A DNA stretch of 64,000 bases from the NCBI RefSeq assembly GCF_002929705.1, contig NZ_PJIN01000006.1, positions 62,001-126,000 of the forward strand. The letters are read 5' to 3'. This DNA comes from Arthrobacter sp. N199823. GTDB lineage: Bacteria; Actinomycetota; Actinomycetes; Actinomycetales; Micrococcaceae. Shown here in pieces: positions 7,100 to 14,909 of the stretch. The notes beneath the pieces are model-generated. The model did no database searches and had not been told where the DNA came from. It was given only the letters and a program-made list of their open reading frames with translations. Position numbers and translations under genes: made by a program. Each line of letters begins with the position of its first letter. The stretch's first letter is position 1.

Positions 7100-8632
7100 T
7101 TAGTCCTGGAAGTATTCGATCTCGGCGCCGATGGTGTTCAGGCGCTCGGCCAGATCCTCGTAGCCACGCTCAATGACGTAAATGTTGCGCAACTCGCTGG
7201 TTCCCTTGGCGGCAAGCATCGCCAGCAGGATGCAGGCAGCCGGGCGCAGTGCGGGCGGGCAGCCAATTTCGGCGGCACGCCAGGCAACCGGGCCCTTGAT
7301 GTCGATGCGGTGCGGATCCAGCAAGCGGACGCCGGCACCGAGGCGGTTCAGCTCCGTGAGGTAGATGGCTCGGCCTTCGTAGACCCAGTCGTGAATCATG
7401 GTGGTGCCCTCGGCGCAGGAGGCGATCACGGCGAAGAATGGCAGGTTATCAATGTTCAGACCGGGGAACGGCATGGCATGGATCTTGTCCTGCGCGGCCT
7501 TCAACTCAGACGGCAAGGTAGTGATGTCCACGAGGCGGGTTTTGCCGTTGCGGGCCATGTATTCCGGGGACTTCAGGTAACGGAAGCCCATCTGCTCGAG
7601 CACCTTGAGTTCAATTTCCATGAACTCGATGGGGACGCGCGTCACCGTGACCTCGGACTTCGTCACGATGCCAGCGGTAATCAGGCTCATGGCCTCGATG
7701 GGATCCTCGGACGGTGCGTACTCAATGTCAACGTCGATCCGGGACTTGCCCTTGATGGTCAGGGTGGTGGTGCCGACGCCTTCAACGCTGACGCCGAGAC
7801 CCTGCAAGTAGAAGCAGAGGTCCTGGACCATGTAGTTGGGGCTGGCGTTGCGGATCACGGTGGTGCCTTCGCGGTGCGCGGCGGCCATGATGGCGTTTTC
7901 GGTGACGGTGTCGCCACGTTCGGTCAGCACAAAGGTGCGGTCGGCAGTGTCGGAGAGCGGCGCCTGCACCTGGTAGAAACCGTCGTGCGCGTTGACGTCC
8001 AGTCCGAATTCGCGCAGCGCCTGCATGTGCGGCTCCACGGTACGGGTGCCCAGATCGCAACCACCGGCGTAGGGGATGCGGTAGGTGTTTTCTTCGTCCA
8101 GCAGCGGACCCAGCAGCATGATGACGCTACGGGTGCGCTTGGCGGCGGCAATGTCCATGGCGGCCAAATCCAGCACTGCGGGGCGGCGGATCAGCAGATC
8201 GTTGTCCTCAAGCCAGGTGCACTCGACGCCGATGGAGGTCAGCAGCTCCACAATGCGGTTGACTTCTTCGATGCGGGCCAGGCGTCGCAAGGTGGTGGTG
8301 CCGCGGTTGAGCAGGCTCGCACAGAGCAGGGCAACGCCCGCGTTCTTGCTGGTGTTGACCTCGACGCTGCCGGAGAGTTCCCGGCCACCGTGGACGCGCA
8401 GATGCGTGACAGCGTTCTTGCTGACCGCGCCAACGCTGACCAGATTGGCCTCGAGCAGTGCTTCCATGCGCTGGATCATCCGCAGGCTCAGATTCTGTTT
8501 GCCTTGTTCCATACGAGCAACGGCACTTTGACTGGTACCCAAATGGGATGCCAATTCGCCTTGGGTCCAGCCCTTTTCAGTGCGCGCATCTCGCACGAGT
8601 ACGCCAACGGTTTCTGCAGCCATTTGAGTCAT
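7100..8632 (-). CDS. murA: XRE helix-turn-helix / MurA (UDP-GlcNAc 1-carboxyvinyltransferase) fusion
   Basis: 510 residues in two parts. Residues 8-65 are an XRE-type helix-turn-helix (VLVRDARTEKGWTQGELASH, TSQSAVARMEQGKQN). From about residue 77 to the end is a complete EPSP-synthase-like MurA. It keeps the substrate lysine and asparagine (TSKNAG, K96/N97), the catalytic cysteine in the YAGGCDLGTRTVEPH loop (C192), the aspartate in PGLNIDNLPF and the arginine in VYEGRAIYL. MurA moves enolpyruvate from PEP to UDP-N-acetylglucosamine, the first step of peptidoglycan synthesis. The whole length is one frame without a stop. The DNA-binding extension suggests autoregulation or DNA targeting (inference). 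Confidence 0.9.
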   Translation of the reverse strand: MTQMAAETVGVLVRDARTEKGWTQGELASHLGTSQSAVARMEQGKQNLSLRMIQRMEALLEANLVSVGAVSKNAVTHLRVHGGRELSGSVEVNTSKNAGVALLCASLLNRGTTTLRRLARIEEVNRIVELLTSIGVECTWLEDNDLLIRRPAVLDLAAMDIAAAKRTRSVIMLLGPLLDEENTYRIPYAGGCDLGTRTVEPHMQALREFGLDVNAHDGFYQVQAPLSDTADRTFVLTERGDTVTENAIMAAAHREGTTVIRNASPNYMVQDLCFYLQGLGVSVEGVGTTTLTIKGKSRIDVDIEYAPSEDPIEAMSLITAGIVTKSEVTVTRVPIEFMEIELKVLEQMGFRYLKSPEYMARNGKTRLVDITTLPSELKAAQDKIHAMPFPGLNIDNLPFFAVIASCAEGTTMIHDWVYEGRAIYLTELNRLGAGVRLLDPHRIDIKGPVAWRAAEIGCPPALRPAACILLAMLAAKGTSELRNIYVIERGYEDLAERLNTIGAEIEYFQD

Positions 8633-8650
8633 GAATTATTTATATCACGG

Positions 8651-8744
8651 GATGCATATTTATCTTGATTTGTGTGATCCATTCGCCAGCAACTGTCCCT
8701 TTGGATAAGAATTAACCGTTACATGCGATAAATCAGATGCATTC
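8651..8744. promoter_or_regulatory. Candidate operator pair between HTH-MurA and LacI genes
   Basis: The divergent intergenic region carries two AT-rich, related, oppositely oriented motifs. GATGCATATTTATC lies at 8651-8664, whose complement reads GATAAATATGCATC, and GATAAATCAGATGCATT starts at 8727. Both combine GATAAAT with ATGCAT. They stand out from the surrounding GC-rich DNA. They could be binding sites for the HTH part of the MurA fusion or for the LacI protein. This is a pattern reading only. Confidence 0.3.
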
Positions 8745-8867
8745 TACCGCTCACGGCTTAGCCGCCACCTCTACGGTACCCCTCGGAAGGCCGCTGCTCT
8801 CAACAAGTGCGGAACCACGCCGGAAGATTCACGCGATAGGCTAACCTCACACGATTTAGGAGACCCC

Positions 8868-9926
8868 ATGGCTCGCAAGGCAACCTCGCAGGATGTCGCC
8901 AATCACGCTGGAGTTTCGCGCAGCGCCGTGAGCTTTGTCTTGAATGGACGCGCCGATGGCAATATTGCCAAGGACAAGCAGCTGCGCATTCTTGCCGCAG
9001 CCAAGGAACTCAACTACACGCCCAACGCCGTAGCCCGCTCCCTGCAGGCACAGCGCACCCACACCATAGGCGTTGTCACTGACTCCATTGCAGGCGGGCC
9101 GTTTGCCGGCAAGCTGCTGCAAGGTGCCAGCAATGCAGCGTTTAGTGCCGGCTATCTACTCCTTGTTATTGACACTCAAGGCGAAGAAGTCCGTGAAAAC
9201 AGTGCCTTCACCACGCTCATCAACCGCCAGGTTGATGCCATGGTCTTTGCCTCCATGAGCCTTCGCGCGCACCAGCCCCACCCGAGCATGAGCGGCCTGC
9301 CCGCGGTGCTGGCCAACAGCTTTGACCCCTCCGGCACTCTGCGCTCAATCATTCCCGACGAGGTCACCGGAGGCGGGGCCGCGGTTCAAGTCCTACTCGA
9401 CGCCGGGCACCACAAGATCGCTTACCTGTCCGGCACAGCCGAGCTGGTGGCGACCGAACGCCGAACCCAGGGCTTCAACACAGCTCTGGCCGCCGCCGGA
9501 TTGGCACCCGTCGAGGCCCGCGAAACGGGCTGGGAGATCAATGACGGTTTCGCCGCCGCCATGCTTTTACTGGCAGACGACGCCGGGCACTCGCCCAAGC
9601 GCGAACGCCCCACGGGCATCGTTTGCGCCAATGACAGGGTTGCCGTGGGTGTCATGTTGGCCTGCGGCCAGTTGGGGCTGCGGGTTCCCCAAGATCTGAG
9701 CATTGTCGGTTATGACGACGACGAACCACTCGCCAGAACCACGGTGCCAGGGCTCACCACCGTGGCACTGCCGCACCGTGAAATGGGAGAGAAGGCGGTG
9801 GAGCTACTGCTGGCAGACTTGGGTCATGGCGCGGCCACCCCAGCAGCAGAACATCAGCACGGTGAAACAATCATCATTCCCTGCCCCTTGGTGGTTCGCG
9901 GCTCAGTAGCACCCCCGGCGCAGTAA
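8868..9926 (+). CDS. LacI family transcriptional regulator
   Basis: 352 residues. The N-terminal LacI HTH reads TSQDVANHAGVSRSAVSFVLNGR with the hinge helix at LNYTPNAVARSLQA. The rest is a periplasmic-binding-like effector domain (THTIGVVTDSI, AVLANSFDPSG, HHKIAYLSGTAE, PTGIVCANDRVAVGVM, LSIVGYDDDEPL). Such proteins are sugar-responsive repressors. No sugar genes adjoin it. The nearest candidate target is the fructoside operon 10 kb away, which has LacI-style operators. It starts at ATG 8868 behind TAGGAGA and is divergent from the HTH-MurA gene. Confidence 0.9.
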   Translation: MARKATSQDVANHAGVSRSAVSFVLNGRADGNIAKDKQLRILAAAKELNYTPNAVARSLQAQRTHTIGVVTDSIAGGPFAGKLLQGASNAAFSAGYLLLVIDTQGEEVRENSAFTTLINRQVDAMVFASMSLRAHQPHPSMSGLPAVLANSFDPSGTLRSIIPDEVTGGGAAVQVLLDAGHHKIAYLSGTAELVATERRTQGFNTALAAAGLAPVEARETGWEINDGFAAAMLLLADDAGHSPKRERPTGIVCANDRVAVGVMLACGQLGLRVPQDLSIVGYDDDEPLARTTVPGLTTVALPHREMGEKAVELLLADLGHGAATPAAEHQHGETIIIPCPLVVRGSVAPPAQ

Positions 9927-10317
9927 CCGCTATCAGGGGCCCCAGCCGAGGAACGAGGATGGGCAGGGCGTGGATGGGTAGATTCCCAGTTTCTTGTCGC
10001 TTTCCTAAGAGTCGCATCGTTGTCGATGAAAATAGCGGTTCATGATTCCAAATGTGACGATCAAGCTGCTTGGAAGCACGCGCGCATTAGCGAGCGCTGG
10101 GCTGGCATGGTCGGAGCCAAATGAATGGGCTCATGTGTGCCTGAAAATCTGTCCCGTGTAACGCCCGCGAGACAGGGCTTTTTGCGTGCAGGGCATACGG
10201 CAATGTGACAGCTGTGGAACCACGCTGTTTCGGCAATTTCAGAAGTCGTTTGCACGCGCTCCGGTTCGAAACGGTGGCCTACGTGCACTCGGGAGCGCCT
10301 CGTGCTAGCTTCAAACA
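9927..10317. other. 391-bp intergenic region with GC-rich repeat
   Basis: Between the LacI and DUF2785 genes. At 9936-9980 there is GGGGCCCCAGCCGAGG followed by ACGAGGATGGGC and GGGTAG, resembling the end of the element at 2560-2612. The rest (about 9990-10317) shows no convincing gene. The only sizeable ORF, on the minus strand, has a composition unlike its neighbours and overlaps the next gene's start. Confidence 0.4.
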
Positions 10318-11091
10318 ATGTCACAGCCACCGGCAAAAATTTCAGATTTGGAGCTAGTCAAGCTTTTCGATGACCTAGCTTCGCCGGACCCATCCGTAAG
10401 GGATGGCGATTCGCTCGGCAGACTATGTGAATTGGTTGATTCGGGTGCGCTCTCACAAGCACAGGTGGGCTCGCTGGGGGCGCAGTTGATGGGTCGACTG
10501 ACGCATCCTCGCGTGGAAGCACGAAGTTTTGCGGCTTTGATACTCTCCCGGCTTGTCCTTGGCGGTGCCACGGAACCCGACTGGTTTCCACAATTCGCCT
10601 CCTGGTATGCGGCAGAGGAGGAGGTGACCGGTTATAGCTCCAAACGCGGATGGCTACACGCAGTCGCGCATGGCGCCGACGCGCTGGGAGCCTTCGGCTG
10701 GACATGGCCAGAGTCGCCACGGACCGCCCTCAATCTCGCTGCAAATAGAATGCTTAGCCCCTCTCGCACTGTCTGGCGCGATCAGGAGGACGACAGGCTG
10801 GGTTTTGCTATCGCCGTCACGCTTTCCAATCCTCATCTGACTCAGTACGACGCAACGGCGTGGATGGAACCACTTATGCAAGTATTTGCTCAAGGTGAGC
10901 CTGGACCAGTGCCAGCTTCGGTATCGAATTCGATCCGTACTTTACGCGTCGTTTGTCTACTCACGAGTGTCACGATGGAATACGAGGGACACAATATAAG
11001 GATTCAACATTCTGCTGCCGTCGAACGAGGCCTCAGGGAGGTTCTACATTCTGCGTCTCCGTGGATGTGGAGTCTCGGCTCCCGAACCTGA
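10318..11091 (+). CDS. DUF2785 family protein
   Basis: 257 residues, all-helical in appearance with HEAT-like helix pairs. The diagnostic DUF2785 segment is RGWLHAVAHGADALGAFG (about residues 113-130), preceded by a tryptophan-rich turn and followed by ALNLAANRML and GFAIAVTLSN helices. The family is widespread in Firmicutes and Actinobacteria and has no known biochemical role. Context does not help: it stands between a LacI gene and a TmrB-like gene. The last about 40 residues are less typical, so the C-terminus may have drifted. Confidence 0.7.
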   Translation: MSQPPAKISDLELVKLFDDLASPDPSVRDGDSLGRLCELVDSGALSQAQVGSLGAQLMGRLTHPRVEARSFAALILSRLVLGGATEPDWFPQFASWYAAEEEVTGYSSKRGWLHAVAHGADALGAFGWTWPESPRTALNLAANRMLSPSRTVWRDQEDDRLGFAIAVTLSNPHLTQYDATAWMEPLMQVFAQGEPGPVPASVSNSIRTLRVVCLLTSVTMEYEGHNIRIQHSAAVERGLREVLHSASPWMWSLGSRT

Positions 11092-11231
11092 AACGACTCA
11101 GATGTCAGCTTCGAGACCCGAATGATCAAAAGTGACGCTTAACCTCGGTATCACCTAAATCCACACCCAAGAATTTTGCCGTAAGCCATTCCTCCTGCTG
11201 GCGCGTTCGGCAGGTCAGCTAGTATGAGCCG

Positions 11232-11756
11232 ATGATCGTGTGGCTAAACGGTACTCATGGCGTCGGGAAGACGACGACCGCTGCCCTCGTGCAGCAGCTG
11301 ATCCCCGATTCACGTGTGTTCGACGCCGAAAAGGTCGGCGAGGTGCTGATGGACGTCTACCCAGAGCTCCCCGACACGGACAACTTTCAAAACTGGCCAC
11401 CGTGGCGCTCTCTCGTCGTCGAGACGGCTCACCGCATCCTCGACTACACCGGGGGAACCCTTGTCATGCCGATGACAGTTCTGGTTGAGTCATACTGGCG
11501 GGAGATCAGCCACGGCTTGGCCGCTTACGGAATTCCGGTGCGCCATTTCGTGCTTCACGCCGATCAAGACACTCTTAGGCTGAGAATTCGTGATGACTCC
11601 GTGATGGGCCCCTCGGCTTTTCGATTCAGCTACCTGACCCCCTACACCGAAGCACTCCAAAGCTGGCTGGCAAGGGAAGCCCACATCATCGATACCAGCG
11701 CGATCACACCGGCACAGGCCGCGTCGGAAATCGTAGCTTCCGTCAATGCCTCGTAG
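11232..11756 (+). CDS. P-loop nucleoside-kinase-like ATPase, TmrB-like
   Basis: 174 residues. It opens MIVWLNGTHGVGKTTTAALV, a Walker A in the first strand. It then has FDAEKVGEVLM, an LVMPMTVL strand, the lid-like arginine region TLRLRIRDD and a final HIIDTSAITPAQAA strand. This is the fold and length of TmrB-type proteins and related small AAA/kinase-like ATPases. In Bacillus TmrB gives tunicamycin resistance by binding the drug. Here the substrate is unknown and could be another nucleoside or aminoglycoside. Nearby base use is ordinary. Start ATG at 11232. Confidence 0.7.
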   Translation: MIVWLNGTHGVGKTTTAALVQQLIPDSRVFDAEKVGEVLMDVYPELPDTDNFQNWPPWRSLVVETAHRILDYTGGTLVMPMTVLVESYWREISHGLAAYGIPVRHFVLHADQDTLRLRIRDDSVMGPSAFRFSYLTPYTEALQSWLAREAHIIDTSAITPAQAASEIVASVNAS

Positions 11757-12366
11757 CTCGCCAATGTTGGTTGTGGCCCACACAGCTAAACGACCGGCCG
11801 CTCAAGGTTCCCGTTGCGAAACGTTCCAGACGTTTCGACTCGGTGTCACACGGCGGTGAATGACCTGTCATTGAAGCTTTGCTCTTTTGCGTGTGACGAC
11901 GAGCACCCCGGAAACGACCAGAAGAATGGTCAGCATCAAGGCCAACAGCGACGTTCTACTTATTCCCATAGCTCCCGCCATACAAGTCATTGTCTGATCG
12001 ATATTGTTTTCAGTTGTGTTGTTGTGCCTGGTTCCCGGACGGAGTATGTCTTGCGTGCTATTCGAACAATAAGACGAACAGGACAGCAAAATTGAGCGGG
12101 GCTCCCGCCGTCCCAGTAGACGTTGGGCTTACGGGGAGCCCCCTTGATCTCGCTGTCACTGTTGATTTAGGAGCTTCAATGGCCCGGAGCCGGACCGTCT
12201 TGCGGGAGGTTTCGGTGGCGTCCCTACGGCATGCCCGTTCGAACACTAAACAGGTAGGTAGATAGCTGAATCAGGGCTGGAGCTTCGCAGCAAGGCCACC
12301 GCTGGTACGCGCCGCGGCGAACCACGGAATGGGATTCGGCGCTTTAGGCTCTGACCCAGCAATTAT
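11757..12366. other. 610-bp region without a clear gene
   Basis: Only short, low-quality frames occur. On the minus strand, 11868 to about 12000 encodes TSLLALMLTILLVVSGVLVV followed by TRKRAKLQ and a stop. That looks like the C-terminal membrane span and basic tail of a cell-wall or membrane-anchored protein, but I see no matching N-terminal part, so it may be a gene remnant. The stretch 12090-12360 shows no convincing signal. Base composition is somewhat lower in GC than the flanks. Confidence 0.35.
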
Positions 12367-12686
12367 TCATGCTTGGCCGTTGAGGGGCTGGAAGCCTTTC
12401 GCATAGAGGCGAAGGAAATCCAGGTGTCGGGGCTTAATTCGCGGGTGGTCCAGCAGAAGAACGAGTGGTTCCCACCAGTCAAAAACACACCATGAATTGA
12501 GACGCCCAAACGCCAAATGGTCTTCCAAGGACAGTTCTTCGTCGTTCACCAAACGAATGAGCGCATCCGCCGCGTTCCACTTTTGGATGGTGAGACTGAT
12601 TTCCATGATGACAACAGGGTTGGCAGGATCCCATTTCCTCAGAGGTTCACCCGGCGATAATGCGAAGAATCGGAGACAAGTTCCAT
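12367..12686 (-). pseudogene. Probable frameshifted small hypothetical gene
   Basis: The minus-strand frame ending at 12367 is open from an upstream TAG near 12695 and reads smoothly: FFALSPGEPLRKWDPANPVV, then MEISLTIQKWNAADALIRL, HLAFGRLNSWCVFDWWEP and LLLDHPRIKPRHLDFLRLYA. It has no start codon until the ATG at 12606, which cuts off the natural-looking first part and lacks a ribosome site. A better ATG at 12686 (MELVS) lies in another frame. One missing base near 12672 would join the two to a protein of about 105 residues. I do not recognise the family. If 12606 is used, a 79-residue product is made. Confidence 0.45.
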
Positions 12687-12984
12687 AGCGAGGACTCTAT
12701 CAGGGCACAATTTCCTCATTTCAAGTCAGTCCGTAACTTCCAGCGCTGGCTTGGATGAGCCAGCGCCGAAGGCGGACCGAGCCTCGCCTGCTCGGTCAAT
12801 CGTCACCCGAGCATATGGACGCAAGGGGACATTGATCTTCGGGACACGCCCAGGTGATCGAACCGTCCTGCAGAAGGTCTGGCTATCGGAGCTGACGATA
12901 AAGCCCAGATCTCGTCATTCCTGGTGTCAGTTGATTCAGGGCCTTCAAGACGGGACCCACCTGGTAGTCGTTAGGCTGGCAGGC

Positions 12985-13842
12985 ATGAACCAGTTCCATA
13001 GCGCCCCGACAGTTTCGAGCAAGAGTGCTGTTCTGCATGATGGTGTCCGTCCTGTCTGGTCGGCGGAGGTGATTTCGTGGCTGTTGGGGTCACCCGTGCC
13101 GGGCCACCGCCTGACAGTCCTGGATCTGGGAGCCGGCACCGGCCTAGGAACCCGGACCATCGCAGCTCTCGGACATGCCGTCACCGCAGTCGATACAGCC
13201 AAAGACATGCTGTCCGTGCTTCGAAAGGTCAGTGAGGAGCTGCCGACGGGAATTGCTGATCGCATCACAACCGCTAGCGGATCGGCGGAGCGCATACCTC
13301 TAGGAAATGAGAGTGTGGACGCAATTGTTTGCCTCCAAGCCTGGCACTGGGTGGACCCCGATCGGGCAACGTCTGAATGCGATCGCGTGCTCAGGAAAAA
13401 CGGCATGATGGGTCTGGCCTGGCACACTTGGGACCGCACCAGCGAGTTGGTGAAGGTACTCGCTGCAATCGTTGAGCCAGACGGAAAACCCGCCGACCAA
13501 ACCCGAGGCGTACCCGAAGAATTTGCTGGGCGAGCATCCTTTGAACGCAAGGATTTCCCCTTCAATTACGAGCTGTCGGTCGACCATCTCGTTCAGCTTG
13601 CCAGCTCATGGACATTCGTCGCACAGAGATCCGACCAAGGCGCAGTCTTGGCGAAAATCCGTCGTTTGGGCGAACAAGCAGAGTCACGCGACACAGGCCT
13701 TATTAGATTCCCCCACATCACGGCCGCCTTTCGCCTGCAACAGCTATCTCGCAGCGAATGTTTGGCTGAGCTTTTCCACGACCCGGAACCGGACCAACGT
13801 GCGGGACAAGCAATCCCAAGCCAGCAAGCCTTGACTAGCTGA
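12985..13842 (+). CDS. Class I SAM-dependent methyltransferase
   Basis: 285 residues from the ATG at 12985. Motif I is VLDLGAGTGLGTR (about residues 47-59), motif II VTAVDTAKDML, then SAERIPLGNESVDAIVCLQAWHWVD and LRKNGMMGLAWHTWDR, the normal order of methyltransferase type 11 enzymes. The substrate is unknown. The frame is open back to 12751, but the extra 78 residues do not look like the family, so I use the internal ATG, which has only a weak site (GGCAGG). Its 3' end overlaps the lactate dehydrogenase gene by eight bases, convergently. Confidence 0.75.
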   Translation: MNQFHSAPTVSSKSAVLHDGVRPVWSAEVISWLLGSPVPGHRLTVLDLGAGTGLGTRTIAALGHAVTAVDTAKDMLSVLRKVSEELPTGIADRITTASGSAERIPLGNESVDAIVCLQAWHWVDPDRATSECDRVLRKNGMMGLAWHTWDRTSELVKVLAAIVEPDGKPADQTRGVPEEFAGRASFERKDFPFNYELSVDHLVQLASSWTFVAQRSDQGAVLAKIRRLGEQAESRDTGLIRFPHITAAFRLQQLSRSECLAELFHDPEPDQRAGQAIPSQQALTS

Positions 13843-14788
13843 ACTTTGCGATGGACGCAGCCAAGGTCTCCGCGGAGTGCTGCAATGCAGCGGCCTCACG
13901 GTCGTCCATAGGCGTGTCAATGATGCGCTGCACTCCGCCCGCCCCGACGATTGAAGGCACGCTGAGGGCCACGCCGTCAATGCCACGGTAGCCGTGGAGC
14001 ACGCTGGAGACGGGGAGTACGCTCCGCTCGTCTTGCAGCACCGCCTCAACGATGCGTGCACCCGAGAGTCCTATCGCATAGTTGGTGGCCCCCTTGCCGG
14101 CAATGACCTTGTAGGCGGCGTGGACCACGTCATGCGTGAGCGTCTCAAGCCGTTCCCGGGGAAACAGCAGGCCCCCTGAGGAGTCCGTCCAATCAGGGAG
14201 CGGGGTCTGTCCGATGGTCGCGGCGGACCACAGCGGAAACTCCGTATCACCGTGCTCGCCAACGATCAGCGCGTGCACGCTTTGCGGGGCAACCCCGGCA
14301 GCTTCCGCCACGAGCCAGCGCAGCCGGGAAGAGTCCAGCACGGTTCCAGAGCTGAAGATGCGCCCTGGCGGGAGGTCCGTGAGGCGCTCGGCCACGGCGG
14401 TGAGGACATCGCACGGATTTGTCACGAGGATGAACACCGCATGGGGCGCCAGAGCAACAAGCTGGGGTAGCATCTTCTCCAGGATCCCCACGTTGACGGC
14501 CGCCAATTCAAGTCGGGTCTGGCCCGGCTCCTGCTTGGCACCTGCCGTGATGACGACGACGTCGGAGCCAGCCACGAGCTCAATGTCGCTGCCTCCCGTG
14601 ATCCGAGCGGAGCCAACGAACGGTGTGCCGTGGGCTAGGTCGAGGACCTCCGCCTCTACCTTGGCTGTGGCGATGTCATAAAGCACCACTTCGCGTGCGG
14701 AACCGCGAATCAAGGCGGCGTAGGCGAGGGAGGTGCCGACGCTGCCGGCGCCGACAATGGTGAGCTTGGTGCTGCGGGCAATTGTCAT
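13835..14788 (-). CDS. ldh: L-lactate dehydrogenase
   Basis: 317 residues. It starts MTIARSTKLTIVGAGSVGTSLAYAAL with the Rossmann glycine motif, then VVLYDIAT, VVVITAGAKQEPGQTRLEL with the mobile-loop arginine, ILVTNPCDVLT, SSGTVLDSSRLR with the substrate-binding arginine, and the active-site VGEHGDTEFPLW histidine. These mark L-LDH rather than malate dehydrogenase. It interconverts pyruvate and L-lactate with NAD(H). The frame extends upstream to 15109 across the GH32 gene, but the homologous part begins at 14788. It lies downstream of the fructoside operon on the same strand, separated by a hairpin. Confidence 0.93.
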   Translation of the reverse strand: MTIARSTKLTIVGAGSVGTSLAYAALIRGSAREVVLYDIATAKVEAEVLDLAHGTPFVGSARITGGSDIELVAGSDVVVITAGAKQEPGQTRLELAAVNVGILEKMLPQLVALAPHAVFILVTNPCDVLTAVAERLTDLPPGRIFSSGTVLDSSRLRWLVAEAAGVAPQSVHALIVGEHGDTEFPLWSAATIGQTPLPDWTDSSGGLLFPRERLETLTHDVVHAAYKVIAGKGATNYAIGLSGARIVEAVLQDERSVLPVSSVLHGYRGIDGVALSVPSIVGAGGVQRIIDTPMDDREAAALQHSAETLAASIAKFS

Positions 14789-14851
14789 GTTCCCAGTATC
14801 CCCGTCAACCCCCAGGCCCGGGGTGCTGCACGGATTATTTCCCGTTGTTTC

Positions 14852-14905
14852 ACGGCACGCCAACTGCGCGGACGCCAAACGGCGGCCCCGTAGTTGGCGT
14901 GCCGT
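14852..14905 (-). terminator. Hairpin after the GH32 gene
   Basis: A perfect 14-bp stem: ACGGCACGCCAACT at 14852-14865 pairs with AGTTGGCGTGCCGT at 14892-14905, loop of 26 bases. It begins four bases after the GH32 stop on the minus strand and lies before ldh. There is no clear U-run, so it may be a weak terminator or a 3'-end stabiliser. Confidence 0.55.
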
Positions 14906-14909
14906 TCGG

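Noticed and set aside
7310-8668. A 452-residue ORF on the plus strand across the HTH-MurA gene
   Set aside because: Its sequence is His/Gly/Ala-rich without any fold features, while the minus strand encodes a complete MurA. It is an antisense shadow caused by high GC.
10061-10336. A 91-residue minus-strand ORF upstream of the DUF2785 gene
   Set aside because: It overlaps the start of the supported gene, has no ribosome site and shows no recognisable features.
11990-12265. A 91-residue plus-strand ORF
   Set aside because: Composition and lack of a ribosome site are unlike neighbouring genes; a minus-strand frame of similar quality overlaps it. No support for either.
12751-12984. N-terminal extension of the methyltransferase
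   Set aside because: The 78 residues do not continue the methyltransferase fold and carry no known domain; the internal ATG at 12985 gives a normal-length protein.
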